DNA from: Planctomycetia bacterium
GTDB taxonomy: Bacteria; Planctomycetota; Planctomycetia; Pirellulales; UBA1268
NCBI GenBank assembly: GCA_026401035.1
Contig: JAPLNR010000063.1
Coordinates: 1-64,000, forward strand
DNA: 64,000 nt
Direction of reading: 5' to 3'
The first letter of the stretch is position 1. Each line of letters opens with the position of its first letter. Positions 42,571 to 51,159 of the stretch are shown here, piece by piece. Under the pieces are notes generated by a model. It had not been told where the DNA came from. It worked only from the letters and a program-made list of their open reading frames with translations, and made no database searches. Both the position numbers and the translations under genes were made by a program.

Positions 42571-42906
42571 ATGAGACGGCACCTTTTTGCCGCCGCGGCT
42601 CTTGCAGCCGGGGCGATGTTGTACGGCGCTCATACCGCCGCGGCCCAATATCCGGGCCAGCAGGCCTACGGCCGGCAGTGGGGCTATTCGGCCGCCACGC
42701 CCGACTGGAACCGCTTTTATCACTATCCGTATGTCTGGTATCCGCAGAATTTCTACGCCGACGGATACATGCAGAGCGCCAACGACCTTTACCACCGCTA
42801 TCCGCAGGAAATGCGGGTGCCCGTCTACAACCGCGCGTGGCACAACGAATACCCGAAGTCGCGCCGCTACCATCAGGGGCACCACTTCAACTTGGACGTG
42901 TTCTAG
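42571..42906 (+). CDS. Small secreted Tyr/His-rich protein
   Basis: 111 residues with a signal peptide (1-25, cleaved near TAAAQ). The mature part is rich in Tyr, Trp, His and Pro: WNRFYHYPYVWYPQNFYADG, DLYHRYPQEMRVPVYN, WHNEYPKSRRYHQGHHF. A strong ribosome binding site, AGGGGGAG, precedes the ATG. Similar proteins are widespread in planctomycetes without a proven role. It is followed by structured repeat C. Confidence 0.78.
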   Translation: MRRHLFAAAALAAGAMLYGAHTAAAQYPGQQAYGRQWGYSAATPDWNRFYHYPYVWYPQNFYADGYMQSANDLYHRYPQEMRVPVYNRAWHNEYPKSRRYHQGHHFNLDVF

Positions 42907-42965
42907 TTTCACGCCCGCTGGTGTGAACCCGGCCCTCCGGGCCTGGCGCTTTGCCGCTCGGGCGA

Positions 42966-43107
42966 GGTGAGTGGCTGCCCGTGCCCCGGGAGCCGGCGTT
43001 GCTGACCAGCGGAGCCAGGATGGCGGAGCGCAGTCAGCATCGAGTGAGCGAAGGGCAGGATGCCCGTAGCGAACGTCCGGCGACGGGGCCACGGGCAGCC
43101 GCTCACC
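42966..43107. repeat. Structured repeat element, copy C
   Basis: Arms of 23-24 bp, 42966-42988 (GGTGAGTGGCTGCCCGTGCC...) and 43084-43107, differ by one mismatch and one indel. The core is GAGCCGGCGTTGCTGACCAG ... CGAGTGAGCGAAGGGCAGGA. The inner helix is GCTGAC/GTCAGC, and the hairpins are GCCA-GGA-TGGC and GGGCA-GGA-TGCCC. It lies 60 bp upstream of the OPT transporter gene. Confidence 0.85.
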
Positions 43108-43166
43108 GGGTTGATCACGGATAATCCTGGCTCGCGCCGCGGGCTTCCGGGGCTAGAATTATCGTC

Positions 43167-45032
43167 ATGCAGGATTCCCGCCCTCCGCCGTTCGAGAATG
43201 AGCAGGAAGCCGGCCGCTGGTGGCTGGAAAACGTCTACGCCGGCGACGACGCCGTGCAGCTCTCGCCGCGGGCGGTGATCACCGGGATGATCATCGGCGG
43301 CGTGATGTCGATCTCCAATCTCTACGTCGGCCTGAAGACCGGCTGGGGGCTCGGCGTCACGATCACGGCCTGCATCATCGCGTTTGCCGTCTTCAAGTTT
43401 CTCGAGGCCGTGGTGCCGGCCTATCGCGACAAGCCGTTCACCACGCTCGAAAACTACACGATGTCGAGTGCCGCCAGCGCCGCCGGCTACATGTCGAGCG
43501 CGGGGCTGGTGTCGGCGCTGCCGGCGCTCTACATGACGACAGGCCGGCTCATGCAATGGTGGGAGATCATGCTCTGGCTGGGGGCGCTCTCCCTGCTCGG
43601 CGTGTTCATGGCGATCCCGCTCAAGCGACAACTGATCAACATCGACCAGCTCCCCTTCCCCTCCGGCATCGCCACGGCGGAGACGCTCAAGAGCATGCAC
43701 AGCGCGGGGGGCGAGGCGGTGGTGAAGGCGCGGGCGCTCTTTGCCGCGGCCACAATCGGGGCGACGGTGGCCCTCTGGCGGGATCTCTTCGCGGCCGTGA
43801 AGTCGCTCGCCGCCTACGCCTTTCCGGCGGAGATACCGTTTCTGCCGACGGCCCTCGGCCGCGACCTGCTCACGAAATACACGATCGGCATCGAGGGCTC
43901 GCTGATCATGCTCGCGGCCGGGGCGATCATGGGGCTGCGGGTGGCGTTCTCGATGCTCATCGGCTCGCTGATCTGTTTCGGGATCATCGGGCCGATCCTG
44001 GTCGAGCGGGGCATCGCGGAGCCGGGCTACCGCGGAATCGTGTCGTGGGTGCTCTGGCCGGCGACGGCGTTGATGGTCACGTCCGGGCTGTTGTCATTCG
44101 CGCTCAAGTGGCGGACGGTGCTGCGGGCCTTCGGCGGACTCTCGAGGCTTTTTGGCGGTGCCGCCGCGACTGACCGCGACGACCCGCTGGCGCACGTGGA
44201 GGTGCCGGGCTCCTGGTTCTTGGTCGGCACGACGGTGACCGGCGCCGCCTGCGTGTTTCTCGGCCACTGGCTCTTCGGCATCAGCTGGTGGATGGGGATC
44301 GTCGCCGTGCTCGTGACGTTTCTGCTGTCGATCGTGGCGGCGCGGGCCACCGGCGAGACCGACATCACGCCGATTGGCGCCATGGGAAAGATCACGCAGC
44401 TGGTTTACGGCGTGCTCGCTCCCTCCAACATCACGACCAACCTGATGACGGCCTCGATCACGTCGGGGGCTGCCTCCCATGCGGCTGATCTGCTTACCGA
44501 CTTGAAGAGCGGCTACCTGCTCGGCGGTAATCCGCGGAAGCAGACGATCTCGCAACTCTTCGGCGTGCTTGCCGGCACCCTGGCGTCGGTGCCGGCCTAT
44601 CTCTTCGTGGTGCAGCGGAATCCGGAGCGGCTCGGCTCCGAGAGCCTGCCCGCACCCGCCGCGAAGGTCTGGGCGGGGGTGGCCGAACTGCTCGCCAAGG
44701 GGATCGACGCCCTGCCGGCCGGCGCGCAGGAGGCGATCGTCGTCGGCGCGCTGCTCGGCATCGTGCTCACGCTGCTCGAGGAGTTTGCCCCGCAGCATTG
44801 GAGACCCTGGCTGCCCTCCACGACGGGCCTCGGGATCGCCGGCGTGATCCCCGCGTTCAACTCGATCGCGATGTTCACAGGCGCGCTCGTCGCCTGGCTG
44901 GTCACGCGGTATGCACCCAAAACCGGTGAGACCTACATCGTGCCGGTATCGAGCGGCCTGATCGCCGGCGAATCGCTGGTGGGCGTGGGGATCATCCTCA
45001 CGCTCGAACTTCTCAAGTTGGCTTTCGGCTAA
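43167..45032 (+). CDS. OPT/YSL-family oligopeptide transporter
   Basis: 621 residues with about 14-16 membrane segments. Typical stretches are SNLYVGLKTGWGLGVTITAC, LPFPSGIATAETLKSMHS, GETDITPIGAMGKITQLVYG and NLMTASITSGAASHAADLLT. The family takes up oligopeptides or metal-chelator complexes by proton symport. TAGAAT ends 7 bases before the ATG and no ribosome binding site is visible, so a leaderless mRNA is possible. It is convergent with the M20 peptidase gene, which fits a peptide-import and peptide-cleavage pair, though they are on opposite strands. Confidence 0.94.
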   Translation: MQDSRPPPFENEQEAGRWWLENVYAGDDAVQLSPRAVITGMIIGGVMSISNLYVGLKTGWGLGVTITACIIAFAVFKFLEAVVPAYRDKPFTTLENYTMSSAASAAGYMSSAGLVSALPALYMTTGRLMQWWEIMLWLGALSLLGVFMAIPLKRQLINIDQLPFPSGIATAETLKSMHSAGGEAVVKARALFAAATIGATVALWRDLFAAVKSLAAYAFPAEIPFLPTALGRDLLTKYTIGIEGSLIMLAAGAIMGLRVAFSMLIGSLICFGIIGPILVERGIAEPGYRGIVSWVLWPATALMVTSGLLSFALKWRTVLRAFGGLSRLFGGAAATDRDDPLAHVEVPGSWFLVGTTVTGAACVFLGHWLFGISWWMGIVAVLVTFLLSIVAARATGETDITPIGAMGKITQLVYGVLAPSNITTNLMTASITSGAASHAADLLTDLKSGYLLGGNPRKQTISQLFGVLAGTLASVPAYLFVVQRNPERLGSESLPAPAAKVWAGVAELLAKGIDALPAGAQEAIVVGALLGIVLTLLEEFAPQHWRPWLPSTTGLGIAGVIPAFNSIAMFTGALVAWLVTRYAPKTGETYIVPVSSGLIAGESLVGVGIILTLELLKLAFG

Positions 45033-45039
45033 AGGCGGT

Positions 45040-46236
45040 CTACCAGACCATGCCGCAGAGGATGTTGGCGGCCTTGTCGACCTGGTCGAGGTCGATCCAT
45101 TCGTCGGCGGTGTGGGCCTGTGCGATCGAGCCCGGCCCGAAGACGACGCTCGGCACGCCGGCACAGGCGAGCACGCTCGCGTTGGTGCCGTAGCGGGCCG
45201 CGACCCGCCTGGGATCGCAGCCGAGAGCGCGGCCGGCCGCTTCGATCGACTCCACACACGACCGGCACGGCGATTCGGGCAGGCCATGGCTTTCCAGGAA
45301 CGGCTCTTCCTGCTCGATGCGGGCATCGGAAGCAGCCGCGGCAATCCGCTCGATGACCTCGGCGCGAGCCTGCTGCGGCGATTCGTCGGGCAGCAGGCGG
45401 CGTTCGAGTTCGAGGACGACGAGATCGGGCACGAGGTTCACCCCCATGCCGCCGTGGATCGTGCCGAGGCTCAAGGTGGGCGGGCCGCAGGGATGGTCGG
45501 GATGCCGCGCGAGCAGTTCCCTCGCCAATGCCTCGATCGCGAGGATCACACGGCCGGCCGGATAGATCGCGTTTTCACCACGTTCCGGAAAGGCGCTGTG
45601 GCAGGCCCGGCCGTGGATGCGCACCCGCCACCGCACGGCGCCCTTGTGCTGCGTCACGATGTCGAGTTCCGTCGGCTCGGCGACGATCGCGCTCGCCGGC
45701 CGGGTTCCGACCAGCGTGCGGGCGGCGGCATCGCTCGCCGGCTGCTCTGCCGCGGGCGTCGACCAGAGCCGCGCGAGCGCCTTGACGCCCGAAAACCCAA
45801 ACTCCTCGTTCACCGTCGCCGAGAAAAGCACGGTTTTCTTGCGTGGCTGGCCCGAGGCCTGCAGCCGGGCCAAGGCCGTGAGCATCGCCGCCATGCCCCC
45901 CTTCACGTCGCAGGCGCCGCGGCCATAGAGCCGGCCATCCCGCACCAGCGGCGCAAACGGCTCGATCGTCATGCCGTCGGCGGGCACCGTGTCTTGATGG
46001 GCGTCCCAGAGGATCACCGGCGACTTTTTCACGGTCGCGTCAAGCCGGGCCACGACGTTGTCGCGGCCTGGAGCGACATGCTGCCGCGCCCAGGGGATGC
46101 CGGCGGCGGAAAACCGCTGCACCAAATAGTCGGTGATGCGGCCTTCGAGATATTCGGGCCCCGAGACATCGCGGCCCATCGGGTTGACGCTCGGACGGCG
46201 GACGAGATCGGCGAGAGTGGCGACATGGTCTGACAT
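45040..46236 (-). CDS. M20-family metallopeptidase / deacylase (ArgE/DapE-like)
   Basis: 398 residues. Metal-site motifs are ILWDAHQDTVPADG, GRGACDVKGGMAAML, SATVNEEFGFSGVKAL and IVAEPTELDIVTQHKGAVRW; the C-terminal metal ligand lies in IAQAHTADEWIDL. The dimerisation domain occupies the middle. These enzymes cleave N-acyl amino acids or dipeptides. I chose the ATG at 46236 because AGGG lies about 10 bases upstream; a GTG three codons earlier is also open. Confidence 0.92.
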   Translation of the reverse strand: MSDHVATLADLVRRPSVNPMGRDVSGPEYLEGRITDYLVQRFSAAGIPWARQHVAPGRDNVVARLDATVKKSPVILWDAHQDTVPADGMTIEPFAPLVRDGRLYGRGACDVKGGMAAMLTALARLQASGQPRKKTVLFSATVNEEFGFSGVKALARLWSTPAAEQPASDAAARTLVGTRPASAIVAEPTELDIVTQHKGAVRWRVRIHGRACHSAFPERGENAIYPAGRVILAIEALARELLARHPDHPCGPPTLSLGTIHGGMGVNLVPDLVVLELERRLLPDESPQQARAEVIERIAAAASDARIEQEEPFLESHGLPESPCRSCVESIEAAGRALGCDPRRVAARYGTNASVLACAGVPSVVFGPGSIAQAHTADEWIDLDQVDKAANILCGMVW

Positions 46237-46335
46237 CGCAATCACCCTACCAAACTGTCACGTTTCTTTCCCGGCCCCCCACCGGCGTGATACGATTTCG
46301 CAGTCCTTCATCACCACTCCGGAACAGGTGCCACC

Positions 46336-47298
46336 ATGGTGCGCGGATCTCGGGCTCGCGGGTTTCGACTGGGCTTCCCCCTCGGGCTGCTGGCAGTCGG
46401 CATCTGCCTGACGGCATCACCGGCCCGGGCGCAGACCTCGCAGGATGAGCAGGCGATCCGGGCGGCGAGCACCGCCTACATGCAGGCATTGTCCCGCGGC
46501 GACGGCGCGGCACTGGCCGCGCTCTGGACAGCCGATGGAGACATCGTCGACGAGCGCGGCACCGTGATGAAGGGCCGCGACACGATGTCACTGACGACGA
46601 AGCCTGCGGAAGACGGGCCGGCCCCGGCCGCGCACATGCGCGACATGAGCCTGCGGTTCCTCGCGCCGGGCGTGGCGCTGGAGGACGGCACGGTCGAAGT
46701 GCCGCTGCCGGGGTCTCCCGTGCCGATGACGGGACGGTTTTCCGCGACGTGGGTGAAGCAGGGGGATGCCTGGAGGCTGGCGAGCCTGCGGGAAACGCGC
46801 ATCACCGGAGCGAGCGGCGCGGAGCAATTGGCAGACCTCGACTGGATGGTGGGCGATTGGGAAGTGGTCGACAATTCGGATCCGGATGGCGTCGCCAAAC
46901 CGACGTTCGAGATCGCGGTGCGCTGGAATGTCGGCCGCACCTACCTGCTTCGCGACATGAAGATCACGCCGCCGGCCACGCCCGGATCACCCCCGCCGCC
47001 GCCGATCCACGTCACCCAGCGGATCGGCTGGGATCCACTCCTCCGGCAGATTCGTTCCTGGGCATTCAGCGGCGATGGCGGCCACGGCGAGGCCTTCTGG
47101 ACCCGTGACGGCAACGCCTGGCTGGCCCGCACCACCGCCGTGCTGCCGGATGGCAGCCAGACCTCGTCGCTCAATGTCTACACGTATGACGGCAAGGATC
47201 GCTGCACGTGGCAGTCGCTCCATACCCATGCCGGCAGCGAGCACGCGCCGCCGGTGAACATGACCATGATCCGCAAACCGGGGAGGCCGACGAAATGA
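46336..47298 (+). CDS. Exported SnoaL/DUF4440-type NTF2-like protein
   Basis: 320 residues: signal peptide (1-33, ASPARA/QT), an NTF2-like domain (38-150: QAIRAASTAYMQALSRGDGA, LAALWTADGDIVDERGT, FSATWVKQGDAWRLASLRET) and a second beta-rich domain (165-315: LDWMVGDWEVVDNSDPDGV, ITQRIGWDPLLR-like segment and FWTRDGNAWLARTTAV) that resembles lipocalin-type stress-response domains. No catalytic residues are assigned. Coupled by ATGA to the next exported protein. Confidence 0.83.
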   Translation: MVRGSRARGFRLGFPLGLLAVGICLTASPARAQTSQDEQAIRAASTAYMQALSRGDGAALAALWTADGDIVDERGTVMKGRDTMSLTTKPAEDGPAPAAHMRDMSLRFLAPGVALEDGTVEVPLPGSPVPMTGRFSATWVKQGDAWRLASLRETRITGASGAEQLADLDWMVGDWEVVDNSDPDGVAKPTFEIAVRWNVGRTYLLRDMKITPPATPGSPPPPPIHVTQRIGWDPLLRQIRSWAFSGDGGHGEAFWTRDGNAWLARTTAVLPDGSQTSSLNVYTYDGKDRCTWQSLHTHAGSEHAPPVNMTMIRKPGRPTK

Positions 47299-48101
47299 AA
47301 TCACGACGCACACCGCGTTCCACACCGCAGCCTCTGGGTTCGATCCTGTTTGCGGTCGCAATCGCTGTTGCTGCCTGCGGCAGCCCGACGCCCGGCGCCT
47401 TCGGCCAGGCGGCAGACAAGGGGCCGGCGGCCGCCACCCCGGCTGACAAGCCGGCCGATAAGGCGGCTCCCCAGTCCGAAGACGACATCGCCAAGAAGGC
47501 CACCATCCTGCGCAGCCCGCGGTGGCGGCGGGCCATCTTCGAACTCGGCGAGTGGCTCGACACGCAGCAGATCTATCCGCCAAAGCAGGTGATGAAGATC
47601 AAGTCAGACTTCAACCACCGGGTTGCGAAGATGTCGTCCTACGAACTGGAGTATCTGCTCGAGGATCTCGAATCCAAGTTCAAGGTGATCGACTCGCCCG
47701 AGGCGAAGGACGCCCGCGCCTGGGTCGGGCAGTATCTCTCCGCCATGTCCGACCGGAAGCGGGAGGAGGTGCTGAAGGACATCCCCGACATCGTGACGAT
47801 GTCGTCCGGACAACTCTCGCAGGAGATCCAGAAGATCGAGACCAAGCGGCAGTCGCTCCAGCAGCAGCAGGCGGCGTTTGACCAGGGACGGCAGGTCATG
47901 GTCGAACAGGCGCAGGTTGCACGGCAGCAGACGGCACAGGCCGCGGCGATGGCAGCGGCCCAGAGCAGCGGTCCGGCGTATTCTCCCTACCGCAGCCAGG
48001 GCGGCGGGAAGCCCCCCTTCTCCGACAACCACGGTGGGGGCATGACGGTCTATTCCGGCCCCTTCGGGGCGGGAGTCTCGATGAGCCTCGGCAATTTTTG
48101 A
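47295..48101 (+). CDS. Exported helical protein of unknown function
   Basis: 268 residues. The signal sequence (1-37) contains VAAC, so lipidation at Cys28 or cleavage near AFGQA are both possible. Residues 60-165 are helical with a conserved look: ILRSPRWRRAIFELGEWLDT, VAKMSSYELEYLLEDLESKF, ARAWVGQYLSAMSDRKREEV. Residues 170-225 are a Gln-rich coiled coil, and the C-terminus is Gly/Ser-rich. I do not recognise the family. It is the last gene before the nuo terminator. Confidence 0.72.
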   Translation: MKSRRTPRSTPQPLGSILFAVAIAVAACGSPTPGAFGQAADKGPAAATPADKPADKAAPQSEDDIAKKATILRSPRWRRAIFELGEWLDTQQIYPPKQVMKIKSDFNHRVAKMSSYELEYLLEDLESKFKVIDSPEAKDARAWVGQYLSAMSDRKREEVLKDIPDIVTMSSGQLSQEIQKIETKRQSLQQQQAAFDQGRQVMVEQAQVARQQTAQAAAMAAAQSSGPAYSPYRSQGGGKPPFSDNHGGGMTVYSGPFGAGVSMSLGNF

Positions 48102-48177
48102 ACAGCCGTGCGGCAGGAAATGCCCATCTCGTCGGCACCGGGCCGTCCCTGTATAACTTTGGCGGTTGTGACGGCAG

Positions 48178-48208
48178 GCCGGCGGGTCGGTGACCCCCCG
48201 GCTTTTTT
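48178..48208 (+). terminator. Intrinsic terminator upstream of nuoA
   Basis: GCCGGCGGGTC-GGT-GACCCCCCGGC has one internal C-C mismatch and is followed by TTTTTT. It ends the preceding two-gene unit and insulates the nuo operon. Confidence 0.8.
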
Positions 48209-48217
48209 GGGCGTCGA

Positions 48218-48239
48218 CTTTGTGACTAATTTCACGAAG
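48218..48239. promoter_or_regulatory. CRP/FNR-type palindromic operator upstream of nuoA
   Basis: CTTTGTGACTAATTTCACGA then AG forms a 22-bp near-palindrome with half-sites CTTTGTGA/TCACGAAG (7 of 8 matching). It fits the TGTGA-N6-TCACA pattern recognised by CRP/FNR-family regulators. It is 73 bases before the nuoA ATG. Confidence 0.55.
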
Positions 48240-48312
48240 TGGCCTCCCACGGCCGATTTTGACCGGTAACCGGAGTCCGCCGACCTTCCCGCCCCCGACC
48301 CGAGCCCCCGCC

Positions 48313-48708
48313 ATGGACGCCATCCTCCCAGTACTGCTCTTTGTCGCGATCGCTGCGGCGGTGTCGGTGGGGCTGGTGGTGTTTGCCCAGCTGATCGGCC
48401 CAAAGCGGACGAGCGCCGTCAAGGAAATGCCGTACGAAAGCGGCATGGATCCGATCCATGACACGCGGCGTCGGTTCGACGTGCGGTTTCATCTGGTGGC
48501 GCTCACATTCCTCGTCTTCGACGTCGAACTGCTCTTTCTCTATCCCTGGGCCGTGGCCAGCCGCTCGGCCTCCGGTATCGACGCCGCCGTCGGCAACGGA
48601 CTCGTCTCCTCCCGCGGGCTGGTGTTCGCGGGCGCGATGCTTTTCATCGCGATGGTGGTCGTGGGGTTCGCATACGACTGGCGAAAAGGGGTGTTTCGAT
48701 GGCGATAG
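48313..48708 (+). CDS. nuoA: NADH-quinone oxidoreductase subunit A
   Basis: 131 residues, three membrane helices. It is a small membrane subunit of complex I near the quinone site. The conserved PYESGMDPIHDTRRRFDVRF loop and FLVFDVELLFLYPWA helix with its acidic pair are present. The ATG at 48313 follows a terminator and a CRP-like site, so this is the operon start. It overlaps nuoB by 10 bases. Confidence 0.95.
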   Translation: MDAILPVLLFVAIAAAVSVGLVVFAQLIGPKRTSAVKEMPYESGMDPIHDTRRRFDVRFHLVALTFLVFDVELLFLYPWAVASRSASGIDAAVGNGLVSSRGLVFAGAMLFIAMVVVGFAYDWRKGVFRWR

Positions 48709-49334
48709 GGAAACCGCAGAGCCTTGAACTTCCGGAAAATGTCGTCGTCAGCAAACTCGACGAACTGGCCAGCTGGTGCCGCAAGAACAGCCTCTGGCCG
48801 ATGCCCTTTGCCACGGCCTGCTGCGGCATTGAGTTGATGGCGACCGGCGCGAGCAAGCATGACCTTGCCCGCTTCGGCGCCGAAGTCTTTCGCTTCAGCC
48901 CGCGGCAGTGCGATTTGATGATCGTGGCCGGTCGCGTCGTGATGAAGATGCTGCCGGTGCTCCAGCGAATCTGGCTGCAGATGCACGAGCCGAAGTGGTG
49001 TATCTCGATGGGCGCCTGTGCGAGCACGGGCGGCGTGTTCGACACCTATGCTGTCGTGCAGGGAATCGACCGCTTCATTCCGGTCGATATGTACGTTCCC
49101 GGCTGCCCGCCGCGGCCGGAGCAGCTCATTCAGGCGATCATCGACCTGCAGGACAAAATCCAGCGCGAAGGCACGATCACCGGACGGGAATTCGACACGG
49201 CCGAGCGTCAGCTTCGCAAGCGGGCCCTGGTCGAACAGCTCGACATTCTCACGACCGACGCCTCACGCAACCCCGTCATCCAGCGCGAACTCACCGACGG
49301 CCTCCAACTCGCCCGCACGGGCGGACACGGCTGA
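48699..49334 (+). CDS. nuoB: NADH-quinone oxidoreductase subunit B
   Basis: 211 residues; carries the terminal cluster N2 that reduces quinone. Ligands are the double Cys in FATACCGIELMATGASKHDL, Cys in ISMGACASTGGVFD and Cys in MYVPGCPPRPEQLI. A C-terminal extension of about 35 residues after the conserved core is Leu/Arg-rich. Confidence 0.96.
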   Translation: MAIGKPQSLELPENVVVSKLDELASWCRKNSLWPMPFATACCGIELMATGASKHDLARFGAEVFRFSPRQCDLMIVAGRVVMKMLPVLQRIWLQMHEPKWCISMGACASTGGVFDTYAVVQGIDRFIPVDMYVPGCPPRPEQLIQAIIDLQDKIQREGTITGREFDTAERQLRKRALVEQLDILTTDASRNPVIQRELTDGLQLARTGGHG

Positions 49335-49352
49335 GCCCCCTCCCCACACCCC

Positions 49353-49862
49353 ATGCCCCATCAGCCCATGCCAGTCGACGCCGTCCTCGAATCACTCGCG
49401 TCGGAATTCGGACCCCTCGAGACTTCCGTGTTTCGTGACCAGACGCGAATCGTGGTTCCGGAACCGCGTTCGTTCGCTGTTTTTCAGTTCCTCAAGGACA
49501 GGGGCTTCGATCTGCTCGTCGACGTGAGCTGCGTCGACTATCTGGAATACCGCGGCGCCAAGCAGCGGTACGGACTCGTCTATCTGCTGGCCATGACGAC
49601 CACCAATCAGCGGCTCACCGTCCGCGTGTTCGTCGACGATCCCGAGCCGACCGTGCGGAGCGTCGTGCCGCTCTGGGAGGCCGCCAACTGGCTCGAGCGT
49701 GAGGTCTGGGATCTCTTCGGCATCCGCTTCGCCGGCCATCCCGACCTGCGGCGACTGGTGATGCCCGAACAGTTCACGGCCCATCCGCTCCGCAAGGACT
49801 ACCCGCTGCAGGGCCGCGGCGAGCGGCACAACTTCCCCGTTCTCACCCGCGAAGACGGCTGA
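49353..49862 (+). CDS. nuoC: NADH-quinone oxidoreductase subunit C
   Basis: 169 residues, the 30-kDa peripheral-arm subunit that packs on NuoD. VDVSCVDYLEYRGAKQRYGL, WLEREVWDLFGIRFAGHPDL and HPLRKDYPLQG are the family signature. It is separate from nuoD, not fused. The start MPHQPMPVDAVL could also be the second Met. Confidence 0.95.
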   Translation: MPHQPMPVDAVLESLASEFGPLETSVFRDQTRIVVPEPRSFAVFQFLKDRGFDLLVDVSCVDYLEYRGAKQRYGLVYLLAMTTTNQRLTVRVFVDDPEPTVRSVVPLWEAANWLEREVWDLFGIRFAGHPDLRRLVMPEQFTAHPLRKDYPLQGRGERHNFPVLTREDG

Positions 49863-49887
49863 CCACGCAGCCGACACACCCTGAAGA

Positions 49888-51159
49888 ATGACCACCGAAT
49901 ACACCACAACATTCCCGATGCTGAACGCCGGAATCGGCGGAAGCGAGACGAGCAGCCCGCGGGCGGGTGACGGCGCGCGTTCCGAGGACTACCTCTGGAC
50001 GCTCAACTTCGGCCCCCAGCATCCGGCCACCCATACGACGCTCCGGCTCGTGCTCAAGCTCGAGGGGGAGCGGGTCGTCGACGCGATGCCCGAGATGGGC
50101 TACCTGCACTCCGGCTTCGAGAAACTCGGCGAGCACCTCACGTTCAATCAATACGTGACGGTCACCGACCGGATGAACTACATCTCGCCGATGGCCAACA
50201 ACGTGGCGTGGCACCACGCGGTGGAAAAACTGCTCGGTATCGAACTGACTCCCCGCTGCAAATACATCCGCACGATCGTCGCGGAACTTGCCCGGCTGAG
50301 CGACCACCTGCTCTCCAACGGCGCCGTCGGCCTCGACACCGGGGCGTTCACGTTCTTCCTCTACGCGTTTTATCAACGCGAGGTGATCTACGACATCTTC
50401 GAGACGCTCTGCGGGGCGCGGTTCACCAACAGTTACACGCGGGTGGGCGGCGTCTCCCAGGACGTCACGCCGCTGGTGGTCGAGAAGATCCGGACGTTCG
50501 TGAAGACCTTTCCGAAGACGCTCGACGACATGGAGCGGCTGCTGACGCGAAACCGCATCTTCGTCGATCGCACCAAGGGCGTGGGGGTGCTCACGAAGGA
50601 GGAGGCGATCAACCGCGGCGCCACCGGGCCGGTGGCCCGGGCCAGCGGCGTCACCCGCGACCTGCGAAAAGACGAGCCCTACCTCGCCTACGAAGACTTC
50701 CAGTTTCAGATCGCCTGTGCGAGCTCCGGCGACTGCTATGCCCGCTACCTCGTCCGCATGCAGGAAATGCGGGAGAGCCTGAAGATCGTCGCCCAGGCTG
50801 TGGAAAACATCCCCGCTGGCCCGGTCAACATCGGCATCGACCAGCGGACGGCGCTGCCGACGAAGAAACAGGTCTATTCGACGATCGAGGGCACGATCTC
50901 GCACTTCGAACTCTCGATGAGCAACCGCGGCTTCGAAGTTCCGCACGAGGAGTCCTACGCCGCGATCGAGGCGCCCAACGGCGAACTCGGCTTCTACATC
51001 GTCGGCGATGGCAATGAAGCGGCCTACCGCGCCCGCTGCCGGCCGCCCTCGGTGCTCCACTTCGCGCTCTTTCCCCACCTGATCCGCGGCCACACGCTCT
51101 CCGACGTGGTGGCCGTGCTCGGCAGCCTCAACATCATCGCCGCGGAACTCGACAGATGA
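49888..51159 (+). CDS. nuoD: NADH-quinone oxidoreductase subunit D
   Basis: 423 residues, the 49-kDa subunit forming the quinone cavity with NuoB. NFGPQHPATHTTLRLVLKLE, GYLHSGFEKLGEHLTFNQYV, DRMNYISPMANNVAW and the C-terminal DVVAVLGSLNIIAAELDR are diagnostic. The first 30 residues are a variable extension. It overlaps nuoE by 4 bases. Confidence 0.96.
   Translation: MTTEYTTTFPMLNAGIGGSETSSPRAGDGARSEDYLWTLNFGPQHPATHTTLRLVLKLEGERVVDAMPEMGYLHSGFEKLGEHLTFNQYVTVTDRMNYISPMANNVAWHHAVEKLLGIELTPRCKYIRTIVAELARLSDHLLSNGAVGLDTGAFTFFLYAFYQREVIYDIFETLCGARFTNSYTRVGGVSQDVTPLVVEKIRTFVKTFPKTLDDMERLLTRNRIFVDRTKGVGVLTKEEAINRGATGPVARASGVTRDLRKDEPYLAYEDFQFQIACASSGDCYARYLVRMQEMRESLKIVAQAVENIPAGPVNIGIDQRTALPTKKQVYSTIEGTISHFELSMSNRGFEVPHEESYAAIEAPNGELGFYIVGDGNEAAYRARCRPPSVLHFALFPHLIRGHTLSDVVAVLGSLNIIAAELDR

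Noticed and set aside
42966-43107. Structured repeats considered as tRNA-like or attenuator RNAs of neighbouring genes
   Set aside because: The same core occurs at four unrelated loci, between genes in either orientation and once inside a gene, and lacks tRNA landmarks.
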